DNA from: Zanthoxylum bungeanum
Lineage: Eukaryota > Streptophyta > Magnoliopsida > Sapindales > Rutaceae
NCBI GenBank assembly: GCA_019454045.1
Contig: SKCR01032772.1
Span: forward strand, 1,594,154-1,658,153
Reading direction: 5' to 3'
DNA length: 64,000 nucleotides
Shown in pieces: positions 1 through 10,530 of this stretch. Position 1 is the first letter of the stretch. Each line of letters starts with the position of its first letter. Under the pieces are notes generated by a model. It saw only the letters and a list, made by a program, of their open reading frames with translations, had not been told where the DNA came from and made no database searches. The translations under genes and the position numbers were made by a program.

Positions 1-641
1 AAAATACTAAGGAAAATAAATAAAAGACACAAATATCTAGGGTTGTGATTCCACACAATATTATTCTAATGATGAATTGATTCTCTTATACATGTGTAAT
101 AAATCAGTCTGCTAACCTGGAACACGAAATTATGTAAAAGCCTCTTCCGATGGTCAGACACAAATACCCAGTATAACCCAACTAATCATATTCCTATGTT
201 AACCAAGTTGTCTGAATTCATTAAGTTCAAGTTCCAATTATGGCTACCCACGCCCGACATGTATATTCCTATCTTGTAATGAAATCTATTAAAGGGTTAT
301 CTATCCTCAAGGAAGATCGTGAGCTATTGAATCTAAGGCTGAAACCTAAAATCTCTTTTCCAAGTTCATTTTAAGTTTACCACATCAATCTTATTGGTGA
401 TCAAGCAACAAGAAGCATTAAGCTTAAGACTCAATAAACAAACTAAAGAATTACCCATAATATAATTAAATCAATTATCAAGCTTATGAATATTATGTTT
501 CATCACTTCCCTAGAATGAAAAGACAAATGCTGGGGTTGGAGGATTCACATTTAACATTTCATATCTAGGACTCTCACTTAGTATAATATATAAATTATT
601 TTTTGTTCTGCTTTCTCAGGAATTAATAATGTTAAACATTT

Positions 642-777
642 AAAACCAGCCATATAGGCGGTAATCCATTTAGTCCAATTACACCAGCCATATATGCGAT
701 AATTATCTGTCACATAAAGACCAGCCATATAGGTGGTAAAGTAATTTATATTTAAACCGACCATATAGGTAGTAATA
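642..777. repeat. Four spaced copies of a CCAGCCATATAGGCGGTAAT-like motif
   Basis: Related ~20-bp units start near 642, 681, 719 and 757, roughly 38 bp apart, each containing cagccatata or a one- to two-base variant (the fourth has cgaccatata). The spacers are AT-rich. A 69-codon reading frame across them is only a translation of the repeat. Function unknown; they lie in the presumed transcribed part of the left-edge retroelement-like repeat. Confidence 0.7.
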
Positions 778-1089
778 AAGTTTTCCATTAATTAATCCGA
801 TTAAATTATAATTTAAATATTATAATTAAGTAAGATTAACCTAGATAATTATATTAAATATTTCACCTTTTACCCTAGCGGAAATTTAATTGAAAAACAT
901 AAAAGAAATGAAAAATAAAATATTAAAATTAAATTAAAAATAAAAATAAAAATAAAAATACATAATTTAATTATTACAATAATTTACAAAAATAGATGCA
1001 ATCCTTAGAAACTATGAAAATCCTAAGGAAATCACCAAATCAAATGAGGTGCAAATGGCCTCAATTTATAGGCATCTGATCGGCCACGC

Positions 1090-1560
1090 ATCGCGACGCG
1101 TAAACGTGTTGACTGGTCAAACGCGTGTGGGATTGTTGTTGTGCTGACGTGGCACGCGGTTTGACTGTTGACTGCTGACATGGCACGCGAAATCTGTCGA
1201 CCCAATAAAATTATGACACGTGGCACGCGTAAAGATTCGATCCACTGAGATGCTGACACGTGGCGACCGTTGATTGGCTGATGATGACGTGGCGACACGT
1301 GGCACATGGACTCGGTTGGATGCTGACATGGCAGACACGTGGCAGACACGTGGGTGACACATGGAAGAAATATGGCACGCAGTGGATGCGGTCGAATAGA
1401 AAGATGACACGTGGCACGCGTATTGTCGGCACCATATGATTGTGACACGTGGCATAACACACGTTAGTAGATCTGCTCTGATGTTGACACGTGGCAGGTG
1501 CATGTTAGCACGGCGTATTTTAGCAAACTTCTCAGATTGTGACACGTGTCCCCGACGCAT
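1090..1560. promoter_or_regulatory. Array of ACACGTGG (G-box/ABRE-like) motifs
   Basis: Exact ACACGTGG occurs at 1216, 1256, 1295, 1335, 1346, 1407, 1445 and 1487, with ACACGTGT at 1542 and several degenerate copies (gacgtggc, gacatggc) around 1146-1330. Many are extended as gacacgtggcacgcg. CACGTG is the core G-box bound by plant bZIP and bHLH factors, and ACACGTGGC also matches ABA-responsive elements. The array sits upstream, on the minus strand, of the TATA-like box at 1065-1071. Activity is inferred only. Confidence 0.6.
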
Positions 1561-1781
1561 GTTAGCAGACTCGGCGCATGTTAGGCGTCGCGACGCAGAA
1601 GGCTTGTGCGTCGTGATGCGCCAAATTACCAAAATATCCTTTTGTCATTTTTTTCTCTGTTTTAGCCCCAAATTGCTTCTAATGCTTCCCAAACTTTATT
1701 TATCTGTAAAATAACAATAAAACACATCAAAACGTTTCATGATGTATAAGTGGGAAATAGTGATATAATTACCACTCATCA

Positions 1782-3430
1782 GTTGCTCATCAAAAACTTT
1801 AAATGCAATTAGTCATTTTTGTATGTTTCATGATGCATCAACAATGACATATCATACCCATATATGAGTGTGTTTGCTAATGATTATTCCAAATATCAGA
1901 ACAAATAGAAACAAGACCTTTAACATCTTTAAATAATTCATCTAAAATAATTTTACCATTTTTGTACAATTTAAAATTTTACCATTTCATTGAATTTATA
2001 AGCATTTTATAGACAACAAGATTTAAAGTATTTCGATAATAATTAGTGAAAGAAGCTTTTTTACCAAAACTTAAAAAAAGATATGCCATGTAAGTAAATT
2101 TAACAATTCTTCTATATTTTTAGCATCAAAATATTTAAATAAATCTAAAGAACTTGTACATTTACTATATAAAGCGTACATGTCCATTTGAGTTTGAGTT
2201 GTATTAAGTCTGATTTCAGTTACATGATGTCTATCAAAGTGCTTGTTCATATTGTCATAGCCGCCAGTAAATTTGTAAGATACACTACAATAGTTTCATA
2301 TTGCTCTTGGACCATCATTTTCAGTGTCAACTAAATGGAAATGAATGTTGAAAATATCAGAAGATCGAGACTTAATTTCTCTTTTTCGTATGGTATTGGT
2401 ATTGACACTTTGACTGTTCTCTTGGGTTGGAATATCTCATTGAAATTTTTATTGGTTTAACACCATTAAATTTACAAAACTTGGTCCATTCTCTCTTAAC
2501 ATGAGAATATAACTAAATACAATTAAGTGCATTCTTGATATGATCAATGTAACATTCTAAATATTTTAAACCATATTGAACACATAAATTAAGGATATGA
2601 CATGTGCAACGAACATGAAAAAATCGGCCACCCAAAATTTGGTTGACATATTTCTTTTAATTCTCTAATTGATGCAGTATTTGTATATGCATTGTCAAAA
2701 TCAATTGTTAAAATTTTACCTAATAAACCATATTCATCAAAAATTACTTTAATAATTCTATAAATATCATGTGCAATGTGTTGCTCATCAAAAACTTTAA
2801 ATGCAATTAGTCATTTTTATATGTTCCATGATGCATCAATACAATGACATGTCACATCCATATATGAGTGTGTTTGCCAATGGTTACTCCAAATATCAGA
2901 ACAAATAGAAACACGACCTTTAACATCTTTAAATAATTCATTTAAAATAATTTTACCATTTTTGTACAATTTAAAATTTTACCATTTTATTGAATTTGTA
3001 GGCATTTTACAGGCATCGAGATTTAAAGTATTTCGATAATAATTAGTGAAAGAAGCTTTTTTACCAAAACTTAAAAAAAGATATTTCATGTAAGTAAATT
3101 TAATAATTCTTCTATATTTTTAGCATCAAAATATTTAAATAAATCTACAGAATTTGTACCTTTACTAGATAAAGCGTACATGTCCATTTGAGTTTGAGTT
3201 GTATTAAGTCTGATTTCAGCTACATGCCAGTAAATTTGTAAGATACAACATAGTAGTTGCATATTACTCTTGGACCATCATTTTCAGTGTCGACTAAATG
3301 AAAATAAATTTTGAAAACATCTGAAGATTGAGACTTAACTTCTCTTTTTCGTATGGTATTGGTACCGACACTTTGACCGTTCTTGGGTTGGAACATTGGA
3401 CATGCTGTTCTCAAATGAGCTTGCCATTTT
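1782..3430 (-). pseudogene. Decayed hAT-family transposase, tandemly duplicated
   Basis: Minus-strand fragments show hAT transposase signatures. A BED zinc-finger-like start lies near 3220-3414 (DGPRVICNYY, second Cys replaced). A block reading SICSDIWNN then SYMG lies near 2830-2950 and again near 1850-1960. A block with ILTIDFDNAYTNT followed by a CHIL-type region lies near 2570-2740. The segments 1782-~2435 and 2780-~3400 are diverged copies about 1 kb apart. Numerous stops and frameshifts make it non-functional. Related to plant BED-type (RICESLEEPER-like) hAT transposases. Confidence 0.75.
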
Positions 3431-4013
3431 TTTTTCTAAATATTGAAGAATTATAAAATTAAGACAATTGAATAATTGAAAATTAAGAGAATTGGAGAAT
3501 TAGAGAATATTTGAAAGAATTAAGATAATTGAGAGAATGATAGAAAATATTGGTGTGTAGAAAAACTGAAATATGATGGTATTTATAAATTTTTGGGTTA
3601 ATTTTGTGATATCTAAATTACCCAAAAACTAGTTGTTTTATTAATGTTATCAATGATAATTTAGATATTTAACAATAAATAAATAAATTTGCAGGGGCCG
3701 TTGCAAACGGCTCCCTACAACAAATGAAAGGCACAACGACTAGTTGGGCTTGAACGATTCTAACAGGAACCATAGACATTTAACAAAAAACAACAAATTA
3801 AAAAATAAATAAATTTGCAGGGAGCTGTTGTTCCCTGCAACAAATGAAAGTTCCAACGGTTAGTTAGAACTGTGGAATATTACGATTCGTTTGAACCGTC
3901 AGGTTCCGGTTAGAATTTTCTGGTTCATTTGTTTTGGTTATAGTGGGAATCCTAATCAAACCGGTTCCGATTTCAGTTCGGTTTTTGTTTCAAACCGAAA
4001 TCTTGACTGAGTT
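3431..4013 (-). mobile_element. 5' region of the hAT relic with repeated GC blocks
   Basis: No gene. A TATA-like box (TATAAATA on the minus strand) lies near 3579-3587, upstream of the transposase relic. A ~55-bp block beginning tttgcaggg and ending near caacaaatgaaag occurs at about 3690 and 3818. From 3895 the DNA carries ggttccg/aaccgg repeats of the kind often subterminal in plant hAT elements. The Tat retrotransposon interrupts it at 4014, so its outer end is displaced beyond 15116 and I could not identify it. Confidence 0.45.
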
Positions 4014-4767
4014 TGTTGATGGTGGATTTTGGTCTCAGGGCAATATGGGAATATCACTCCCGAGGTAATCCTCCTTCAATAGTGAATTTGTTTGGTTATG
4101 GGGGAAACCAAAAGCAAACTTAGCAGAAGGTAGATAATGCGCCAATCAAACAAAGAGATTTTAACGTGGTTCGACGGATTTTTATCCGACCTACGTCCAC
4201 GGACACAAACATGACTATACTTTTATTGCTGAAACTCGTATCTCTTGTGCTTTACAAGTTTAATCACAATGAGATTGATCTTGATTCTGATGCCCCTTAC
4301 ACATACTCTACCATTCTATTTATAATAGTGAAGAAATCAGATTCCTTCTAATATGAGGATTCCTAGTTGAAACAATCTCCTTTTCCCACAAGGATTCCTA
4401 ATCAAATCTACCTCTGCTTCATTTATTCTTCTAGGACACTGGTTTCATCAGAATTTCTTATGAAGGTAGGACTGTCTTCTTATCTGCGAGAATATGGTGT
4501 CATCTTCCGGAGCATATTCCGCCATATGGTCGGTCTTTATGAGATCGGTCATGATAGTCCTTTGAACTGAGAATGCTGATGTCGATCTGATAATGCCCGG
4601 TAATCCGGTCTCAAGTGGTCGGTTATCGGATCATAAAGTTCTCGGCCAGTCACTGTTTGGCTCTTGGTGGTCGGGTCGGCATTAATGATCTTGATCAAGA
4701 AGGAAATTACCCTTGTGCCTCTGTCGCGCCGCTTCAAATACCATAGTGCCTGAAAACACCATCAACA
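4014..4767 (-). repeat. 3' LTR of the Tat-type element
   Basis: 754 bp, TGTTGATGG...CCATCAACA. A minus-strand TATA box (TATAAATA) is at 4317-4324. It matches the right LTR at 14358-15111 with about 24 substitutions and no length change. A block shared with many plant LTRs (aacgtggttcg...cctacgtccacgg) lies near 4162-4200. Confidence 0.95.
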
Positions 4768-4783
4768 TCTGTCCCCTAGTTCT
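4768..4783 (-). other. Polypurine tract of the Tat-type element
   Basis: On the minus strand the bases immediately before the 3' LTR read GAACTAGGGGACAGA, a purine-rich run in the position required to prime plus-strand DNA synthesis. Confidence 0.6.
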
Positions 4784-5172
4784 CGGTTCCAACAAGTATG
4801 CAAGTTGGTAACGGGAACTATATAAAGATGGTGTCCCGGTCATTTTGCCGGTGGTCGCTTCAGAATTTGCAGAGGAATAAAAACTTTTATACCGCTTCTT
4901 CTAGGAAACTTTTCTTGAGACGCGCAACCGTCATGTCTGTTTTAAATGCCCATCAAATCACCTTTAGGGTTTTTTCTGAGTTTGACACTTGTCAAACATC
5001 TGTCGGGTTCCCGCCAAAAGCAGAAGAAAATCGACCGTGTAGAGGCATCTTAATAGTGCGCTGATCTTAACCGTTTGTCTGATTTTTGGCAGACCTCTTT
5101 GGTAGTTGACATTTGGCGTCCATCCGGGTTTCTTTTTCGGATCCAACGGCCATGAGCATCCTACTTTATGAC

Positions 5173-5179
5173 TATAAGA
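5173..5179 (+). promoter_or_regulatory. TATA-like box for the antisense additional ORF
   Basis: TATAAGA on the plus strand, about 390 bp upstream of the ATG at 5563 and followed by a pyrimidine-rich leader. It is a plausible separate promoter for the plus-strand ORF. Weak evidence: motif and position only. Confidence 0.3.
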
Positions 5180-5562
5180 AGACAAAACTTTTACTGTGCA
5201 ATTATTTGGCAAATTTTCTCTCCTACCTGTGAACATTTCCCTTGCTCCAACCGTGACTCGCTCGACTCAGCGTTCCCTGAGTTTCTTTCAACATTTCCAC
5301 GTTCCTTCCCGACCTCAAAAGATTAAGTAAGTTTTCTTTAAACGGCCACTTTCGTCGTTCTTTCTTCTTTCTCTCTCTCTTTTTGTTTTTATACTTACTA
5401 GGGAGAGATTTACGGTTTTGTCGAATGCTTGTTTAGGGCACTTCAGAATTTCTTAAGTCTAGCCTCCCTGGATGCTTTTTAGGGTAGTCGTGTAGGCTTT
5501 GGATACTTCGAGAAATTGGCCATAGACTGATCTCTCCCTTTTTTATTTTCCGGACGTCTAGG

Positions 5563-7523
5563 ATGTCTGATGACAGGTTTTCCCCCGTTACCCATGTTAA
5601 CCATTCGACTCCTCCCGCCGAAGAGCTTTCCTCGAGCTCGGGAGATCCTAGTGTAGAGGACCTTGACACCACTCCTACCCCTTCTGAACTTGAACAAGAC
5701 ACTTACCATCAGAGGGTTCCTCGGAAGGATCCGGAGCCTGGCGATCTGGACTGCTCGGCTCTGGACATGAATCGTCCTTCCAAAATCACCGAGGATGACT
5801 TAGCATTGTTACGGCAGCGGTATGACATCCCGATTGATATCGCCCTTGAGGTTCCCCATTCGTCTGATCGTGATAGTCAGCCTGATGATGGTTCGGTGTC
5901 TCTCCTCCCGGTCTTCTTCGAGTGCGGGCTCCGGCTGCCAATTCAACCCTACTTCGCCTGAATGCAGGCCGAGATGGAGATTGCCCCATGTCAATTGAGT
6001 CTAAATAGTTGGAGGATCTTGGCCGGGTTGTATGTAGCTTGGCATCGGGCGGGGCTTGGCGAACCTTCTTTTGAAGAAGTGAAAATGTTATATCGGTTGA
6101 AGGCCAACCCAAAGACTCACCACGGTTGGTATTACCTTTCTGCTTATGACAGTTCGTCAAACGTTGTCCGAAAACTCCCTGACTCCAACAAGAATTTCAA
6201 AGATCTTTGGTTCTGGGCCACTGGAGATTGGGCACGGACCCTGAGATCGTATGAAGAGGAGATCTTGGTCCCGGACATCTTCAGAGCGGGAGGTTAGGAG
6301 TTTAACCTTTAGTTTTGGTATCTTCACTAATATTTAAGACTTGGATTCTCACCCTTTTTTTTTTTATTCCTCCTAGCCTGTTGGAGGGATGCTCCCAAGG
6401 TCTCCCGCCAGGTTCGGAAGCGGGTATTCGGGGCTCGGCGATATGCCGGCCATTGGAGGGAGATAGTTAATGATGCAGCCTTTGTTGAATCGGGCCTCAT
6501 TCGGTCCCCTCCCCCGGAAGTCTCGGGTATGATAGGTAGTCTCTTCAGTGATCCCCTGGCCCCTTTTTTTTAACTACTCTTGTTGCCTCTGTGTTTGCAG
6601 GTATGTCGAAGAGACCAAAATATCTTGATCGGCTGACCGGTGCTTCAAAGAAAACTAGCCCTGGTGGAGCTGGTACCTCTCGGAAACGATCTGAATCTTC
6701 TGAGGCTAAAAAGGTGACTGCGGGGGTAGAACGGCCGAGCTCTCAAGGTCTATCTTCATCTCCCGGGGTGTCTCCAATGGGTGTTGCCCGTCTTGATAGC
6801 CCTCTAAGACCTTCCAGGAGAATGAAGCGTCCATTTGGAGCTGTGGATACTCAGTTAAGCCGGGAATTGGAGGAAGAGGAGGCTCGGAGCAGAGAAACTC
6901 CAGTTCGGCAGGAGGGTCCTTCCAAGAAATTGAAGGGTTCTGTGATTCTTGGAGTTGATGACCTCGGGAAGGATATTAGGGAGGCTACTTCCCATTTGGT
7001 GCCGGGTTTCAATGAGCTGGCCGAGGCCGTACCTCCTGAGAAGATTCCGAGGTTTGAGGACCTTTCACCCGAGGAGGTAGTTGCAAAGTTGTGCTCCCAG
7101 CTGGCCCAGGTTACTTCTTTTACTTCTCTTCTATATTCGTGGTGTCTTTCAGACTTTGTTTTATTTTCCTAACTTTTTTTTTCTCGGCAGGCAAATTATT
7201 TGGCGGCCAAAAATAAGGACTTGTTTATAAGCCTTTTGTCCGAAGGCGGCCAAGCCCAGAGGCTCCAAAAATGTCTCTCGGAAGTGGAGGCCAGGCTGGC
7301 TGATAGGGAAGAGGCGATAAAGAATCATGAGATAGCTGCGGCCGAGGCCGTCCGTACCAATAAAGCTTTCAGGGCCCCTGCTACTTTGGAGAAGAAAAAT
7401 GCTAATGCTGCCAAAGAGGATTTGAAAGTTGCCCAGGCCGAGGTTAGGATCTTACAGGTGGAGGTGTGTAGTGAACAATCTAAAGTGCGGGCCAAGGATG
7501 AGGAATTGGCTGAGCTGGGATAG
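5563..7523 (+). CDS. Antisense additional ORF of the Tat element (four exons, one internal stop)
   Basis: Plus-strand gene opposite to gag-pol. Exons by splice sites and phase: 5563-6292, 6377-6526, 6601-7109, 7191-7523; total 1722 nt, 573 codons plus stop. Introns begin GT and end CAG or TAG after T-rich tracts. The first exon encodes a domain resembling the plant 'putative gypsy type transposon' family (PF04195-like): a QLSLNSWRILAG block, then EPSFEEVKMLYRL and WFWATGDW. Exon 3 is basic and charged; exon 4 is a predicted coiled coil rich in Glu, Lys and Ala. A single in-frame TGA (5959-5961) splits exon 1, plausibly from a CGA codon. Function in retrotransposition is unknown. The domain assignment is from memory of the family. 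Confidence 0.7.
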
Positions 7524-7800
7524 ACACTTGGTCCCGGGGGGTGTTACGTCCCCAGTCCAAAAGACAGACTCGGTAGGACGTATCCCGACCCCGATCTGTG
7601 AGAAACACTTGGCCCTGGGGGAATGCTACGTCTCCAGTCCAAAAGATAGACTCGGTGAGACATAGCCCGACCCCGAGCTGAGAAAGGTATTTGGACCTGG
7701 GGGAATGACGTCTCCCCAGTCCAGAAGTGCTGATTCGGTGGGACGTAACCCGACCCCGAGCCAGTGGTACACAGAGGTCTCGGCGAAATGAAATCCAGCC
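7524..7800. repeat. Tandem repeat, about 82 bp x 3
   Basis: Three diverged units with ccagtcc at 7552, 7634 and 7716, each with a cttgg..ctgggg..acgtc..agactcggt..ccgaccccgag pattern. Non-coding. Tandem repeats beside the additional ORF are common in Tat-group elements. Confidence 0.8.
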
Positions 7801-8099
7801 CCGAGCCGAATAATTTTCGGGACTTGCACAGGAGGAAAATGAACCAACCTTTGCAGTCCTACCGACCTGGTACGGGCGTCCCCTTGCCAGACCGGTGAAA
7901 AAACAAAAATAAAATTTGTAAAGTAAGATTAAATGGTGGGGGTGACTCAGCACTTGTCCCAAAAAAAAACTTTTTACAAATGTAAACAACAGCACAGATG
8001 CCTCAAAACAGCGTCATGTTCGAGGCCTCCAAAACACAATTCTGAATCTTTCAAATCAGTGTCCCGGCGAACCAGAATTTGGATCAGTATAGCATTTAA

Positions 8100-8500
8100 A
8101 ATGGTAAGGGCACATCCTCTATACGTCAGGTCACTGTGGAGCCTGTGTATTTGTGTGGGGGCTCCTCCTTACCGCGCTGGAGCAGGCACACGCCACAGGG
8201 GCACAACGCCTCCCCGTGCTGCGCCTATCTTGGATCCAAATGATGAATGGATCAAAGAGTGTTCGGGATACTAAGGGCACATCCCTCATTAGGTCCGATA
8301 TCACTGGAGCTAGCAATCGTCACGGGGGCATCATCACTCCCCGTGCTATGCTTTCCTACGGATCCATTACATCGGGTAAGTGAGGATCAGAGAGTGTTCG
8401 AAACATTAAGGGCACATTCCTCCTTATGTTCGGTAACACTGGAGCAAGCAATCGCCACGGGGGTATCATCCTTCCTCGTGCTATGCTTCTCACGGATCTA
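8100..8500. repeat. Tandem repeat, about 134 bp x 3
   Basis: Units share aagggcacat, cactggag, caatcg.cacggggg and ccgtgctatgct. The clearest pair has agagtgttcg near 8258 and 8392; a more diverged first unit starts near 8105. Non-coding, between the additional ORF and integrase. 8500-8858 shows no further structure. Confidence 0.75.
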
Positions 8501-8858
8501 TACTCTGATTTACATTCGCCACTGCTGTTTAATGCTTATATGGAATCGACTGATTCTGGTGCGGCTTGTTCTTCTTTGCGGTAATAGCTGTGGTCGGGTA
8601 GTTGCGGGTTTTGTACTTTTGACCTGGGATCGCTGTATTGAGTATGTCCCCGGATTTTTGAATATGATTCACAAAATTATATATTATTTTTATTTTTTTT
8701 TAGAAGAGTGGGTGAAAATTTTGGAAAAGAAAGTTTTATTTATATTCGGGGACATACTGCCCTTCTTACAACTCTCTGCGGGCCATTTTGAGAGAGGCTT
8801 TGCATTGAATTTCCGTCCCTTGTCGGGTTGCTGCAAAAGAAAAGAAGGAAGAAAGAAT

Positions 8859-10500
8859 TTACTGAAAGTATTTTCTCAACATCTCGGCGTTCCATGGTTT
8901 TTTTAATCTTGTGCCGTCCAGCTGTTCTAGGACGTAAGCCTCTGGCCTTACCACTTCTGTGATTTTGTAGGGCCCTTCCCACTTGGCACCTAACGAGTCC
9001 TCATCTGGTCGTCGGGTGTTTAAGGTGACCCCTCTCAATACTAAGTCGCCCGGGAGGAAGGAGCGAGTTCGAACTCTTCTGTTGTAGAAGCGGGCCATTC
9101 TTTGTTGGTAGACTGCCACTTTCATAGCTGATTTCTCTCTCCTTTCCTCGATCAGGTCGAGGTGGTTTTTGATGAGTTCTTCATTCTGCTCATTCCCAAA
9201 GTGGCGGACCCTGTGAGTTGCTACCCCAATTTCTGCTGGAATGATGGCCTCACATCCGTATGATAGGAAAAACGGTGTCTCCCATATGGAATCTTTGTAG
9301 GTTTTCCGATGTGCCCATAACACTTCTGGTAATTCTTTGACCCATAAGCCCTTGCATGATCTGAGCCGAGCTTTAAGGTTTGCCTTGATGGTTTTGTTTG
9401 TTGCCTCAACCTGTCCGTTTGACTTGGGATGGGCTGGCGAGGCGAATTTTAGAGCGATCTGGAGGTCTTCGCAGAGCTTCATGAATCCCCTGCTATCGAA
9501 CTGTTTTCCATTGTCAGTGATGATCGCTCGGGGAATTCCGAACCTGCAGATAATATTCTTCTTTAAAAACTCTGTGGCATTCTTTTCTGTGATGGTGGAT
9601 AGTGGCTCGGCTTCTACCCATTTTGTGAAATAGTCTATGGCTACGATTGCGTACTTCGCCTGCCCTCACACCGAGCCCTTTTTGCATTGGTCCTAAGATA
9701 TCTAGCCCCCACTGCGCGAATGGCCAGGGGCTGGACATGGTGGTTAATTATTCTGCCGGTTGATGGTGGATGTTGGCATTTTTCTGACAACCTTCGCATT
9801 TCTGAGCTACCCTCACACCGTCCTGATGCATGGTCGGCCAGTAAAATCCTTGTCTTAAGGCTTTAAAGGCGATTGATCTTCCTCCGGCGTGACTTCCACA
9901 GATGCCCGCGTGAATTTCCCTGAGCATATAATCTGCTTCTTCTTCTGTTAAACATCTCAGGAGGGGTACGGTATAGCCTCTCCGGTAGAGCACCCATTCA
10001 ATCAGGGAAAACTTGGTGCTCTTGAATTTTATCTTCTTGGCCTCCTTTTTGTCTTTAGGGGTTTCCCCTGTTTCCAGGTATCTCCTAATCGGTTGCATCC
10101 ATGAGTTTTTGCCTTCCTCTTCTACTATATCTACCTCCAGCTTCCCTATGCTTCTTTCTCGGAGGCATATGAGAGGGATTATTTTGGGGTCATCGGTCTT
10201 CATTGAGGATGCGAGCCGGGCCAGGGAGTCTGCTTCACAGTTGTCTTCTCGTCCAATTTGTTCGAAGCGTACGTTCCCCATTTTCTCCATCAACTTTTTT
10301 ACTTCGGCCAAGTAAGCTATCATAGTTGGCTCTCTGGCCTGAAATTCTCTCTTTAGTTGTTGAATGGCTAGCTGAGAGTCACTCCTTACTACCACGTTGT
10401 GGACTCCCACCACTGTGCATAGCCTTAATCTGGCAAAGATTGCTTCGTATTCGGCTTCATTGTTTGTGGCTTTGAAGGCAAATTTCAAGGCAAGCAACAC
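8859..10500 (-). pseudogene. Tat second RNase H and integrase (broken)
   Basis: Continuation of the RT frame after a TGA at 10531-10533. 10500-~10190 encodes a second RNase H of the archaeal-like type (ATNNEAEYEA, then VVRSDSQLA, ADSLARLAS). Integrase follows: zinc-finger HHCC region near 9950-9760 (CGSHAGGRS, CEGCQKNAN), core start WGLDILGP near 9710, later SPAHPKSNGQVEATNK and a C-terminal GPYKI-type domain ending at 8859. An in-frame TAA at 9748-9750 and a one-base frameshift near 9660 disrupt it. It would join element DNA into the host genome in the nucleus; inactive as it stands. Confidence 0.85.
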
Positions 10501-10530
10501 TTCTTCTCCTTTACTGTTTTTTAGTGCGAT

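Larger units (their letters stand above)
1..1781 (-). mobile_element. LTR-retroelement-like repeat, cut by the left window edge
   Basis: Non-coding repeat read on the minus strand. The right boundary is supported because the next bases (from 1782, gttgctcatc) match position 2780 inside the second copy of the hAT relic, so this element interrupts the first copy. On the minus strand it begins TGATGAGTGG, a TG start expected of an LTR, followed by a GC-rich motif array (1090-1560) and a TATA-like TATAAAT near 1065-1071. No PBS, gag or pol is visible and the left end is outside the window, so LTR versus another repeat class is an inference. 1-580 and 777-1080 are AT-rich with no gene. Confidence 0.4.

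Noticed and set aside
1032..1632. Overlapping 80-170-codon frames on both strands rich in CHVS/ATCH
   Set aside because: They are translations of the ACACGTGG repeat array in several frames, with no conserved domain or consistent start.
7480..7995. 171-codon minus-strand frame
   Set aside because: Translation of the 82-bp tandem repeat; no gene signature.
7524..8500. Possible CRISPR-like repeat-spacer array
   Set aside because: The whole unit repeats without unique spacers, in a eukaryotic retrotransposon.
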